A stretch of 64,000 bases of DNA from Pseudomonas frederiksbergensis. GTDB lineage: Bacteria > Pseudomonadota > Gammaproteobacteria > Pseudomonadales > Pseudomonadaceae. Of this stretch, positions 11,094-19,226 are shown piece by piece. The notes under the pieces are model-generated. The model did not search any database. It was given only the letters and a program-made list of their open reading frames with translations, and was not told the origin of the DNA. Location: contig NZ_CP018319.1 of assembly GCF_001952935.1 (NCBI RefSeq), positions 5,476,001-5,540,000 on the forward strand, given 5' to 3'. Within the stretch, counting starts at the first letter, position 1; each line of letters starts with the position of its first letter. The position numbers and the translations under genes were made by a program.

Positions 11094-12889
11094 TGGCGCT
11101 CTCCATCCGGGGGTAGCAAAGGGGCTGCGGCCGTGAGGCTGACTAGCGCGCAATACGGGGCAAGCGTGCCCTGATCCAACAGGCCGGCTGACTGTGGCGG
11201 GTATTCGAACAACAACAACGAAGCGTCGGCCTGTGGGGAGTGGACCACAGGCGTGTCGCTGAGGTTCAGGTCAATGCGCAGCTGACTGCCGTCGCCCAGT
11301 CGCCAGCGCGCCGTCACCGCGCCTGTGGCCAGCACCTCGGCGCCCAGTGCTTGCGCACCGGGAAGACGGGGAATGATCTGCTGATGGCGGATCTGCAACA
11401 GTTGGCGATACAGATCGTGCATGGCGGATTGTCGGGTTGACGTCAGCTCGGGGCGTGAAGCCTCGAAGGTCTGGCGCGCGTTGGGGTCGGGAATCTGCTC
11501 GCGTTTGTGCGGATCAGCAAACGCGCTGAAGGCGGCGAACTCGTTGCGTCGTCCTTCGCGGACCAACTCCGCCAGCTCACCGTGATGACTGGTGAAGAAC
11601 AGGAACGGTTGCTCGGCGGCGAACTCGTCACCCATGAACATCAGCGGGATCATCGGTGACAACAGCAGTAATGCGGTGGCTGCCTTGAGCGCGTCGGGAT
11701 TGGCCAGTTGATGCAGCCGTTCACCCAGGGCGCGGTTGCCGATCTGGTCGTGGTTTTGCAGAAACAGCACGAAAGCCGTCGGCGGCAAATGACCGCTGGG
11801 CTCGCCTCGGGTTGTGCCGTGACGGGTGACGTGGCCCTGAAACACAAAGCCCTGGCTTAGGCAGCGCACCAGTTGTTCAGTCGGGTTTTGCGCGTAGTCG
11901 GCGTAATAGGCGTCGGTTTCGCCGGTCAACAGCACGTGCAAGGCGTTGTGGCCGTCGTCGTTCCACTGCGCGTCGAAGCCTTCTTCGAGCAGGCTGGCCT
12001 GGTTGTGTTCGTTTTCAACGGTCAGCCACACATGCCTGGCCGGATCGACTTGCTGGCGAACCTTTTGTGCCAGTTCCCGAAGAAAGTCCGGGTCTTCGAT
12101 GGCGTGCACCGCGTCCAGGCGCAAACCATCGAAGCGGTATTCCAGCAACCACATCAACGCATTGTCGATGAAGAAGTCCCGCACCTCCCGGCGCCGGAAG
12201 TCGATCGCCGCACCCCACGGGGTGTGCTTGTCTTCGCGGAAGAAACCCTTGGCGTAGCGATGCAGGTAATTGCCGTCCGGGCCGAAGTGGTTGTAGACCA
12301 CGTCGAGAATCACCGCCAGGCCATGGCCGTGGGCGGTGTCGATCAGGTGTTTGAGTTGTTCGGGAGTGCCATAGGAGGCTTGGGGGGCGTAGGGCAGAAC
12401 CCCGTCGTAACCCCAATTGCGATCACCGGGAAACTGCGCCAGCGGCATCAATTCGATTGCGCTGATGCCCAGCTCCACGAGGCGTGCCAGGTGCTGCTCG
12501 ACTTCACTGAAGCCGCCGAGCGCACCGACGTGCAATTCGTAGATCACCGCCTCGTTCCACGGCCGTCCGAGCCAGGCGCTGTGTTGCCATTGATAGGCAA
12601 GTGGATCGACCACCACGCTGTGACGGTCGATATCACCGGCCTGCGCGCGGGAGGCCGGGTCGGGCACCTCCAGCTCGCCGTCGATGTTGTAGCGATAACG
12701 CGTGCCGGCGGGGCAGCGGGTATTGATCACGAACCAGCCATCTGCCTGGGGCAGGAGCGGCAAGGATTGTCCATCTTCCAGTTCGACACTGACGTAAAAC
12801 GCATCTGGCGCCCACAAGGCAAAACGCGTGTGGTCTGCGTCCAGCATGATTGCGCCGTGGGGCCAGGTCTCAAGGGTCCGTAACGGCAT
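11090..12889 (-). CDS. treZ: Malto-oligosyltrehalose trehalohydrolase TreZ
   Basis: Hydrolyses the alpha-1,4 bond next to the trehalose end of maltooligosyl-trehalose, releasing trehalose. The 599 residues carry an N-terminal CBM48-like domain (DHTRFALWAPDAFYVSVELE) and a GH13 barrel with VIYELHVGALGGFSEV, ILDVVYNHFGPDGNY, FDGLRLDAVHAI (nucleophile), WLTVENEHNQ (acid) and LFLQNHDQIGNRALGERL (third Asp). AAGAGG lies eight bases before the ATG. It follows glgA by only 13 bases, so it is in the same transcript, and it overlaps malQ. Confidence 0.95.
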   Translation of the reverse strand: MPLRTLETWPHGAIMLDADHTRFALWAPDAFYVSVELEDGQSLPLLPQADGWFVINTRCPAGTRYRYNIDGELEVPDPASRAQAGDIDRHSVVVDPLAYQWQHSAWLGRPWNEAVIYELHVGALGGFSEVEQHLARLVELGISAIELMPLAQFPGDRNWGYDGVLPYAPQASYGTPEQLKHLIDTAHGHGLAVILDVVYNHFGPDGNYLHRYAKGFFREDKHTPWGAAIDFRRREVRDFFIDNALMWLLEYRFDGLRLDAVHAIEDPDFLRELAQKVRQQVDPARHVWLTVENEHNQASLLEEGFDAQWNDDGHNALHVLLTGETDAYYADYAQNPTEQLVRCLSQGFVFQGHVTRHGTTRGEPSGHLPPTAFVLFLQNHDQIGNRALGERLHQLANPDALKAATALLLLSPMIPLMFMGDEFAAEQPFLFFTSHHGELAELVREGRRNEFAAFSAFADPHKREQIPDPNARQTFEASRPELTSTRQSAMHDLYRQLLQIRHQQIIPRLPGAQALGAEVLATGAVTARWRLGDGSQLRIDLNLSDTPVVHSPQADASLLLFEYPPQSAGLLDQGTLAPYCALVSLTAAAPLLPPDGERQ

Positions 12890-12902
12890 CTTTGAAAACC
12901 TC

Positions 12903-14489
12903 TTAATGTTTGCCCGATTTGCCCAGCGCTTTGGTCACCAGTTTTTCGTAGAGTTCGGCGTACGGTTCGACCGCCTTGCACCAGTTGAAAGGCGCGGCCA
13001 TGGCTCGGCAGCGCATGGCATTGAGCAGGTCGGGGAAGGCAAAAACCTTGAAGGCCCGGCTCAGCGCTTCCTCATAACTTTCAGGAGTGGATTCGTCGAA
13101 CAGGAAACCGGTCACGCCGTTTTCAATGGTGTCGGCCAATCCCCCGGTGTTGCGTGCCACCGGCAACGAACCGAAGCGCTGGGCGTACATCTGGCTCAGC
13201 CCGCAAGGCTCGTAACGCGAAGGCATCAGCAGGAAATCACTGCCGGCGAACATGCGCCGGGCGTCGGTCTCGTTGAAACCGATGCGCACGCCGATCTGGC
13301 CCGGAAAACGCAGGGCCAGTTCACGCATGGCTTGTTCTTCTTCCGGCTCGCCACGACCGATGATCGCGATCTGCCCGCCAGATTTGACGATGTACTCGGA
13401 GACGGCTTCGGTCAGGTCCAGGCCTTTCTGATAGACCAGTCGCGAAACCACAGCGAACAGCGGACCTTTGGAATCTTCCAGGCCGAACAGCTCACGCACG
13501 TGGGCGGCGTTGACCGCTTTGCCTTCCCAGTCGCCAATTTTGAAGGGGCAGAACAAATGGGGGTCGGTGGCCGCGTCCCAGCTTTCATCGATGCCATTGG
13601 GAATGCCACTGAGCAGGCCTTGCTGGGTCTTGGCGGCAAGGAAACCGTCGAGACCGCAGCCGAAGGCCGGGGTGGTGATTTCCTGGGCATAGGTGGCGCT
13701 GACGGTGGTGATGTGGCTCGAATAAGCCATGCCGGCCTTGAGAAACGACATCTTGCCGTAGAACTCCATGCCTTCCTGTTGCAAGGCATGCATGGGAATA
13801 CCCAGTTCCGGGCACGACCCAAGACTGGTCACGCCCTGGTAGGCGAGGTTATGAATGGTGAACAGCGTCGGGGTGCGCTGTCCACGCCAGTGCATGTAAG
13901 CGGGGGCCAGACCGGCGGGCCAGTCATGGGCGTGCACCAGGTCCGGGCACCAGTGAATTTGTGCAAGGTTGGCGGCGATATCGGCGGCAGCCAGGCCCAG
14001 GCGGGCGAAACGAATGTGGTTGTCCGGCCAGTCGCGGCCGTTGTTGGCACCGTAAGGCGAACCCTCGCGCTCATAGAGCTCGGGGCAGATCAACACGTAA
14101 ATGACCAGACCGTCGGGCATGTCCATGCGCCCGATCTTGCAAGGAGGCAACGCGGCGTGACCACCGAGTTCGCCAATGATATGAATCGGGTTTTCGCTGT
14201 TCAGCACTTGCGGATAACCGGGGATCAACACTCGCACATCATGCAAATGAGCCATGGCTCGCGGCAGCGCTGCTGAAACGTCGCCCAGGCCCCCGGTTTT
14301 TACCAGATCGGCGATCTCCGATGTGACGAACAGCACTTTCTTCCTGTTGGGATTCCGACTGGCCACCGGTGCCAGCGTCTTGGTGCCGGGGACGCTGATC
14401 GATTGGTGACTGGGGGCGCTCACGGCGCTCGTTTCGCCGACCTGCTGATGAGCACGTTCTCCCTGAATATCTAAAGCCGCACTGATCAT
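12903..14489 (-). CDS. glgA: Glycogen synthase GlgA (GT5)
   Basis: Adds glucosyl units from a nucleotide sugar to alpha-glucan ends. It is 528 residues from the ATG at 14489, which has GGGAG seven bases upstream; in-frame codons up to 14657 are non-native. A roughly 40-residue leader precedes KKVLFVTSEIADLVKTGGLG, which contains the nucleotide-sugar-binding KTGGL motif. GT-B features follow: HAHDWPAGLAPAY, FTIHNLAYQG, VSRLVYQKGLD and MPSRYEPCGLSQMYAQRFG. It is the first gene of the block and has about 560 bases of upstream non-coding DNA, so the promoter probably lies there. In pseudomonads the donor may be ADP-glucose or may serve a GlgE-linked pathway; the sequence does not decide this. Confidence 0.94.
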   Translation of the reverse strand: MISAALDIQGERAHQQVGETSAVSAPSHQSISVPGTKTLAPVASRNPNRKKVLFVTSEIADLVKTGGLGDVSAALPRAMAHLHDVRVLIPGYPQVLNSENPIHIIGELGGHAALPPCKIGRMDMPDGLVIYVLICPELYEREGSPYGANNGRDWPDNHIRFARLGLAAADIAANLAQIHWCPDLVHAHDWPAGLAPAYMHWRGQRTPTLFTIHNLAYQGVTSLGSCPELGIPMHALQQEGMEFYGKMSFLKAGMAYSSHITTVSATYAQEITTPAFGCGLDGFLAAKTQQGLLSGIPNGIDESWDAATDPHLFCPFKIGDWEGKAVNAAHVRELFGLEDSKGPLFAVVSRLVYQKGLDLTEAVSEYIVKSGGQIAIIGRGEPEEEQAMRELALRFPGQIGVRIGFNETDARRMFAGSDFLLMPSRYEPCGLSQMYAQRFGSLPVARNTGGLADTIENGVTGFLFDESTPESYEEALSRAFKVFAFPDLLNAMRCRAMAAPFNWCKAVEPYAELYEKLVTKALGKSGKH

Positions 14490-15051
14490 ATGAATCTCCC
14501 GTGTTGTTGATCTAATTCTTAGGTCTGGCACAAACGGTGTTTCGTGGCCAATTCCTGTGGCCGGGCGCAAACGCGCTACGCATCGGTGAGCAAGCGCTGC
14601 CAATACGATGAAGCAGAATGGCTGTAGAGATCGTTGCAAGGATTGCACCAGTCGCAACGCACCTCCTTTTAAGCTGACCCGTCACGACCGGCAAAAGTTT
14701 CGACTTTTTTTCCGCTTTGTGACCGACCGGTTTTGCCTGGCGGAACTGAGTCTAGGCCAGAACTTAGAGCGGGGGACGCCGGATGGCAAAATTGTTCGAC
14801 AATCGGTTTAAAGAGGTACGGACGTACCGCTTGGAGGCAGAAACGCACCGACGAAGGGCATGTTTTTTTGCGGGTTTGCCACAAAAAATAGTTGGAATGT
14901 CACATGAGTGTGCGAACGCGGCAATGTTCATGCACTGTTGTGGTGCGTAGCTGGCAAGTCCTGTCTTTGGCCGAACCGCTGCCTTACCGCCGGCCATGTT
15001 GCCTTGTTATAGTCCGGGCCTCATTTTCTGCCCGGTAAAAGGATCACTGCC
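14490..15051. other. Divergent intergenic region between glgA and the dienoyl-CoA isomerase gene
   Basis: About 560 bases without a supported gene. It must hold the promoter of the minus-strand glycogen/trehalose block and that of the plus-strand isomerase-nudC pair. Except for the extended -10 candidate near 15005, I see no clear operator or repeat. Confidence 0.6.
14984..15013 (+). promoter_or_regulatory. Candidate sigma-70 promoter with extended -10
   Basis: TG at 15005-15006, one base, then TATAGT at 15008-15013 forms an extended -10. TTACCG at 14984-14989, 18 bases upstream, is a weak -35. The isomerase start is 39 bases downstream. Visual match only. Confidence 0.4.
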
Positions 15052-15864
15052 ATGTCTCAGTACACTGCGTTCACCGTCGAACTGGCCGATAAAATCGCCC
15101 ATGTGCAGATCAACCGGCCAGAAAAGATCAATGCGATGAATGCTGCGTTCTGGAGCGAGATCATCGAGATTTTCCAATGGGTCGACGACACCGACGAAGT
15201 CCGCGTGGTGGTGCTCAGTGGTGCGGGCAAGCATTTTTCCTCCGGTATCGACCTGATGATGCTGGCCGGCGTGGTCAATGAACTGGGCAAGGATGTGGGG
15301 CGCAACGCACGCCTGCTGCGTCGCAAGATCCTCGCCCTGCAAGCGTCTTTCAATGCCGTCGACAATTGCCGCAAGCCGGTACTGGCCGCGGTTCAGGGTT
15401 ACTGCCTGGGCGGCGCCATTGATTTGATTTCGGCGTGCGACATGCGTTACGCCGCTGAAGACGCACAATTCTCGATCAAGGAAATCGACATCGGCATGGC
15501 GGCCGATGTTGGCACTTTGCAACGCTTGCCGCGGATCATCGGTGACGGCATGCTGCGTGAACTGGCTTACACTGGTCGCACGTTCGGCGCCGAAGAAGCG
15601 CGTGGCATGGGCCTGGTCAATCGCGTTTACAATGACACCGCCAGCCTGCTCGACGGTGTCATGGGCATCGCCCGGGAGATCGCCAGCAAGTCGCCGATTG
15701 CGATCACCGGCACCAAAGAGATGATCAGCTACATGCGCGACCATCGCATCGACGACGGCCTCGAATACGTCGCCACCTGGAACGCCGCCATGCTGCAATC
15801 CAACGATCTGCGCGTGGCCATGGCCGCCCATATGAGCAAACAGAAACCCGAATTTCTGGATTGA
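15052..15864 (+). CDS. Delta3,5-delta2,4-dienoyl-CoA isomerase (crotonase family)
   Basis: Shifts the double bonds of 3,5-dienoyl-CoA to 2,4-dienoyl-CoA during breakdown of fatty acids with odd-position unsaturation. The 270 residues are full length for a crotonase. The N-terminal part has HVQINRPEKINAMNAAFW and the oxyanion-hole segment GKHFSSGIDLMML. The stretch CDMRYAAEDAQFSIKEIDIG followed by MAADVGTLQRLP is the hallmark of ECH1-type isomerases and keeps the catalytic Glu (KEIDIG) and Asp (AADVG). That distinguishes it from ordinary enoyl-CoA hydratases. AAGGA lies about eight bases before the ATG. nudC starts six bases after the stop, so the two are probably one transcript. Confidence 0.85.
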   Translation: MSQYTAFTVELADKIAHVQINRPEKINAMNAAFWSEIIEIFQWVDDTDEVRVVVLSGAGKHFSSGIDLMMLAGVVNELGKDVGRNARLLRRKILALQASFNAVDNCRKPVLAAVQGYCLGGAIDLISACDMRYAAEDAQFSIKEIDIGMAADVGTLQRLPRIIGDGMLRELAYTGRTFGAEEARGMGLVNRVYNDTASLLDGVMGIAREIASKSPIAITGTKEMISYMRDHRIDDGLEYVATWNAAMLQSNDLRVAMAAHMSKQKPEFLD

Positions 15865-15870
15865 TTGAAA

Positions 15871-16701
15871 ATGATTTCACGCTGGACCACTGCAGTACTG
15901 GACACCGATCAGCCCGGCGGCTGGGCGGTGGCGCGCAGCCCCGAAGGCTTTCTGTTCGATGACAATGGCGCGCTGTTCCCCCGTGAATGGCTCAAGCGCC
16001 AGGACCTGTCGATCCTCGCCGAACATGGCATCGGTCATCTGGACGGCGAACCGGTCTATTTACTGGAGCTGCGCAGTCACAGCGACGTACCGGGCTGCAA
16101 TTGGAAAGGCCTGCGGGCGTTCATGCTTGAAGGCGACCATACGCTCTACAAAGTGCTCGGATATGCCGCGCAAATCGGCACCTGGGCCCGCGAACACCGC
16201 TTTTGCGGTAACTGCGGACAGGCGATGACCCAGGTGATCCGGGAACGGGCGATGTATTGCGAGCCGTGTGATTTACGCAGCTATCCGCGCATTTCGCCGA
16301 GCATGATCGTACTGGTGACCCGGGGCGATGAAGTCCTGCTGGCGCGTTCGCCGCGTTTTGTCGCCGGGGTCTACAGTACGTTGGCAGGCTTTGCCGAACC
16401 GGGCGAATCGGCCGAAGACTGCCTGATTCGCGAAGTCCGCGAAGAAGTGCAGATCGACGTCAAGAACATCCAGTACATGGGCAGCCAGTGCTGGCCGTTC
16501 CCGCATTCGATGATGCTGGGTTTCCATGCCGAATACGCCGGCGGCGAGATCGTGTGTCAGGAAGACGAGATCGAAGACGCCCAGTGGTTCAACGTGCACG
16601 AGCTGCCGCCGTTGCCGGCGTCACGCTCGATTGCCCGTTACCTGATCGACGTTTATGTAGCGCGGCGCTTAGGCCACGCTGAACCAGTGTTGCCAGGCTA
16701 A
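15871..16701 (+). CDS. nudC: NADH pyrophosphatase NudC
   Basis: Nudix hydrolase that cleaves NAD(H) to NMN(H) and AMP; the family also removes NAD caps from RNA. It is 276 residues. A zinc ribbon (CGNCGQAM near residue 109 and CEPC near residue 127) precedes YPRISPSMIVLVTRG and the Nudix box GFAEPGESAEDCLIREVREE, with the REVREE metal ligands intact. The NudC-specific SQCWPFPHSMMLGFHAEY follows the box. The ATG at 15871 is preferred over a TTG at 15865. Its 3' end overlaps the convergent permease gene by 33 bases. Confidence 0.93.
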   Translation: MISRWTTAVLDTDQPGGWAVARSPEGFLFDDNGALFPREWLKRQDLSILAEHGIGHLDGEPVYLLELRSHSDVPGCNWKGLRAFMLEGDHTLYKVLGYAAQIGTWAREHRFCGNCGQAMTQVIRERAMYCEPCDLRSYPRISPSMIVLVTRGDEVLLARSPRFVAGVYSTLAGFAEPGESAEDCLIREVREEVQIDVKNIQYMGSQCWPFPHSMMLGFHAEYAGGEIVCQEDEIEDAQWFNVHELPPLPASRSIARYLIDVYVARRLGHAEPVLPG

Positions 16702-17448
16702 CCGCACGGTCAGGCCCAGTACCACGGTGATGAATACCGGGCGGATGAACTTCGCACCGCCGCTGATGGCGGTGCGAGCCCCGAAGAACGCCCCGACCAT
16801 CACCGACAGGCCCATGCTCAGGCCGATGATCCAGTCCACTTGCCCGGAAAACACGAACACCGACAGTGCCGCAATGTTGCTGACGAAGTTCATGCTGCGC
16901 GCCACGCCGCTGGCTTTCACCAAATCGATGGGGTACATCAGCATCGTGCTGACGGTCCAGAACGCACCCGTGCCGGGACCGGCCACACCGTCGTAGAAGC
17001 CCAGGCCGAAGCCTTGGGTCGATTGCCACTTTTTCTTGATCGGTGCGTCGCTGTCCAGCGGCGCTTTCGGCGTGCCGCCAAACAACAGATAGACGCCGCA
17101 GGCGAACACAATTACCGGGAGCATCTTGTTCAGCCATTCCGCCGGCAGGTAGTGAGCGACCACGGCACCGGTCAGCGCGCCCACCAGCGTGCCGACAATC
17201 GCGTGCATCCACTGCCTTGGATGGAACAGCTTGCGTCGGTAGAAGGTGAAGCTGGCGGTGGCCGAGCCGAACGTCGAACTGAGTTTGTTGGTGCCCAGCA
17301 CCAGATGCGGGGGCAGGCCTGCGGTCAGCAGTGCTGGAGTGGTCAACAGACCGCCGCCGCCGGCAATGGCGTCGATGAAACCGGCAATGAAAGCGACGAG
17401 GGCCAGAATGGCCAGGGTGGTGAGGTCAACACTGAGTTCGAAAGGCAT
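16669..17448 (-). CDS. TSUP-family (TauE/SafE) membrane permease
   Basis: A 259-residue inner-membrane protein with about eight hydrophobic segments. The two family repeats are visible: LALVAFIAGFIDAIAGGGGL then TTPALLTAGLPPHLVLGTNK, and later FYDGVAGPGTGAFWTVST. TSUP proteins export or import sulfite, sulfoacetate or other small organic anions. The substrate cannot be read from sequence, though sulfone-sulfur genes follow on the same strand upstream. Its end overlaps the convergent nudC end by 33 bases. The ribosome site is weak. Confidence 0.85.
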   Translation of the reverse strand: MPFELSVDLTTLAILALVAFIAGFIDAIAGGGGLLTTPALLTAGLPPHLVLGTNKLSSTFGSATASFTFYRRKLFHPRQWMHAIVGTLVGALTGAVVAHYLPAEWLNKMLPVIVFACGVYLLFGGTPKAPLDSDAPIKKKWQSTQGFGLGFYDGVAGPGTGAFWTVSTMLMYPIDLVKASGVARSMNFVSNIAALSVFVFSGQVDWIIGLSMGLSVMVGAFFGARTAISGGAKFIRPVFITVVLGLTVRLAWQHWFSVA

Positions 17449-17540
17449 GGAATCGGCTTATTCGGCGGGGTGCAGGACTAGGCTGCGGGGAAGGGCCGAT
17501 ATCTTACGCATATCCACCCTTTGCGGCGACCCGTCCGGCC

Positions 17541-17620
17541 CCTTCGCGAGCAAGCCCGCTCCCACATTTGGTTTTGTGTACGGCATCAATCCAATGTGGG
17601 AGCGGGCTTGCTCGCGAAGG
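17541..17620. repeat. REP doublet 1
   Basis: TTCGCGAGCAAGCCCGCTCC and its reverse complement, separated by about 35 bases, form an inverted pair (REPIN type) in the gap between two minus-strand genes. It shares the core GAGCGGGCTTGCTCGCGA with six other doublets in the window. Confidence 0.9.
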
Positions 17621-17639
17621 CGTCCTCCCAGGCGCTACA

Positions 17640-18878
17640 TCAGTCGGCCTTTGGCCCATTGCCGATCTGCCACACAAACGGCGGTTCGGTCCCGTTGATC
17701 GCCCAGTCCCCGACAATCCGTGCCTTGTAGATCACCGGATTGTGCGACGACACCGTCCGCGCATTGCGCCAATGCCGGTCCAGCGATTTACCCACCCGAG
17801 TATCCGAAGCCCCCAGCGCATTGAACAGCGCAGTGGTCGCTCGCTGGATCAACTCCGACACCACCACCTGCGCCTTGGCCGATTCGATTTCCGCCGCGAC
17901 ATTAGCTTCTTTTTCCGCGGCCTCATCACCCGAGAAACGCGCCAGATAAGCCCGCTGCGCCGGTTGTGCAGCCTTCAAGGCGCTCGCTTCGGCCGCATAC
18001 ACCAATGCCGCGATTTCGCCGACCACTTGCTGCACCTGCGAATCCTGGCTGACATGCTGCGCATTGCCATGGCTGTAGATGCGTTTGCGTTCACGCACCT
18101 GATGAGCCACATCGCGCAACGCCGCACGACCGATCCCGGCCAGGGTTGCCAGCAGCACCAACTGATAAAACGCGGTCTGGTATTTGAAGCGAGTGGCGAA
18201 GTCGATGATGTTCTCGGCCTCTACATCGGCATCGATAAACCGTGAAGTACCACTGCCGGTGGTGCGCTGGCCGAAGCCGTCCCAGTCGTCGCTCAGCACG
18301 ATGCCCGGCTGGCGGGTCCGGACTGCGGCAATCACATCGCCGCCGGTGTCGCTGCGTTGCGCGTACACGTCGATCCAGTCGGAAAACAGGCTTCCGGTGC
18401 TGTAGAACTTCTCGCCGTTGAGCCGCCATTGGTCACCGTGGGGCGAGACTTTGGTGATGACGTCGCCAATCGCCACGTTGCCGGTTTCGGTCCAGGCGTT
18501 GCCGGCGATGTCGCCGTCGACGAAGCGCTTGAACCACAGATTCCGCGCCGACCCGGGTGGCGAGTTCAAGCGATCCTCAGCGAATGCGAAATGTCCGCGC
18601 AAGGCCTGAGGGATGTTGGAGTCGGCTTCGGCCAGTTCGATCAGCAACTCAAACAGTTGTGGCAGGGAGGCACCGCCACCGCCGTATTCAATCGGCACCC
18701 GCACCGCGCCGAAACCGGCGTCCTTGAGCCACTGAATCGGTTCGTACGGAAGACTGCGGGACTGTTCGCGCTCAACGGCACCGGTGGCGATGCGCTGGAA
18801 GATCGGCCGGAATCTTTCGGCAAGCGCTTCATAGTCGGTGCCAATGGACAGCGGATTGATTACCTGGTGTTCGGTCAT
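17640..18878 (-). CDS. sfnB: SfnB-family flavin oxidoreductase (acyl-CoA dehydrogenase fold, sulfur acquisition)
   Basis: About 412 residues with the acyl-CoA-dehydrogenase/DszC fold. Recognisable parts are WLKDAGFGAVRVPIEYGGGG (N-terminal helical domain), WRLNGEKFYSTGSLFSDWID (middle beta domain) and a C-terminal four-helix part with KSLDRHWRNARTVSSHNPV, typical of the DszC/SfnB branch, which lacks the usual catalytic Glu. Such proteins are flavin-dependent oxidoreductases induced for organosulfur use. ATG at 18878 has AGGAGC upstream; the 56 codons before it are not coding. It is divergent from sfnG and has its own sigma-54-type promoter 53 bases upstream, fitting SfnR-type control. Exact reaction not certain. 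Confidence 0.82.
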   Translation of the reverse strand: MTEHQVINPLSIGTDYEALAERFRPIFQRIATGAVEREQSRSLPYEPIQWLKDAGFGAVRVPIEYGGGGASLPQLFELLIELAEADSNIPQALRGHFAFAEDRLNSPPGSARNLWFKRFVDGDIAGNAWTETGNVAIGDVITKVSPHGDQWRLNGEKFYSTGSLFSDWIDVYAQRSDTGGDVIAAVRTRQPGIVLSDDWDGFGQRTTGSGTSRFIDADVEAENIIDFATRFKYQTAFYQLVLLATLAGIGRAALRDVAHQVRERKRIYSHGNAQHVSQDSQVQQVVGEIAALVYAAEASALKAAQPAQRAYLARFSGDEAAEKEANVAAEIESAKAQVVVSELIQRATTALFNALGASDTRVGKSLDRHWRNARTVSSHNPVIYKARIVGDWAINGTEPPFVWQIGNGPKAD

Positions 18879-18930
18879 GGGACAGCTCCTTGGGGCGGCA
18901 GTAGAAAGTGTTGCGTTTGCCAGGGGCAAT

Positions 18931-18946
18931 TGCAGGGTCCATGCCG
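18931..18946 (-). promoter_or_regulatory. Candidate sigma-54 promoter for the SfnB-family gene
   Basis: On the minus strand it reads CGGCATGGACCCTGCA. Against TGGCACGN4TTGCA it keeps GG at -24 and GC at -12 with correct spacing, with mismatches at three less critical positions. The start codon is about 42 bases beyond the predicted transcription start. Confidence 0.6.
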
Positions 18947-19049
18947 AAACTCGCGAGCCAGGATTTGCTGGAGAAACTGAATGTCGGTACGCAGTGAATT
19001 GTTGCTGTAACAACAGTGCATCAGCAATTTGCCCCAGCCACACCACACT

Positions 19050-19143
19050 TTGTGGCGAGGGGGTTTACCCCCGTTGGACTGCGCAGCAGTCCTGTTTTTT
19101 GGGGCCGCTTCGCAGCCCAACGGGGGTAAACCCCCTCGCCACA
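19050..19143. repeat. GTGGCGAGGGG-type palindromic repeat, copy 2
   Basis: TGTGGCGAGGGGGTTTACCC and its reverse complement bracket an inner GGGGCCGCTTCGCAGCCC hairpin. It sits between the two divergent sigma-54 promoters of the sfn genes. Together with those promoters it accounts for most of the 348-base gap between the SfnB-family gene and sfnG. Confidence 0.88.
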
Positions 19144-19171
19144 GTTCTCGCTCACCCCGCGATTTGTGCGC

Positions 19172-19187
19172 TGGCACGGTTGCTGCT
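19172..19187 (+). promoter_or_regulatory. Sigma-54 promoter of sfnG
   Basis: TGGCACGGTTGCTGCT matches TGGCACGN4TTGCW at all defined positions but one, with GG and GC correctly spaced. The predicted transcription start is about 29 bases before the sfnG start codon. sfnG of P. putida is known to be driven by the sigma-54 activator SfnR. No sfnR gene is in this window. Confidence 0.8.
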
Positions 19188-19226
19188 CTCACCCCAGGAC
19201 ATCCCTAACGTCCCGAGGACATGCCA

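Noticed and set aside
14524..14540. TGGCACAAACGG near glgA as a sigma-54 promoter
   Set aside because: There is no GC at the -12 position.
18990..19035. A second minus-strand sigma-54 candidate (AGCAATTTGCCCCAGCC)
   Set aside because: The spacing is two bases too long. The site at 18931-18946 fits better.
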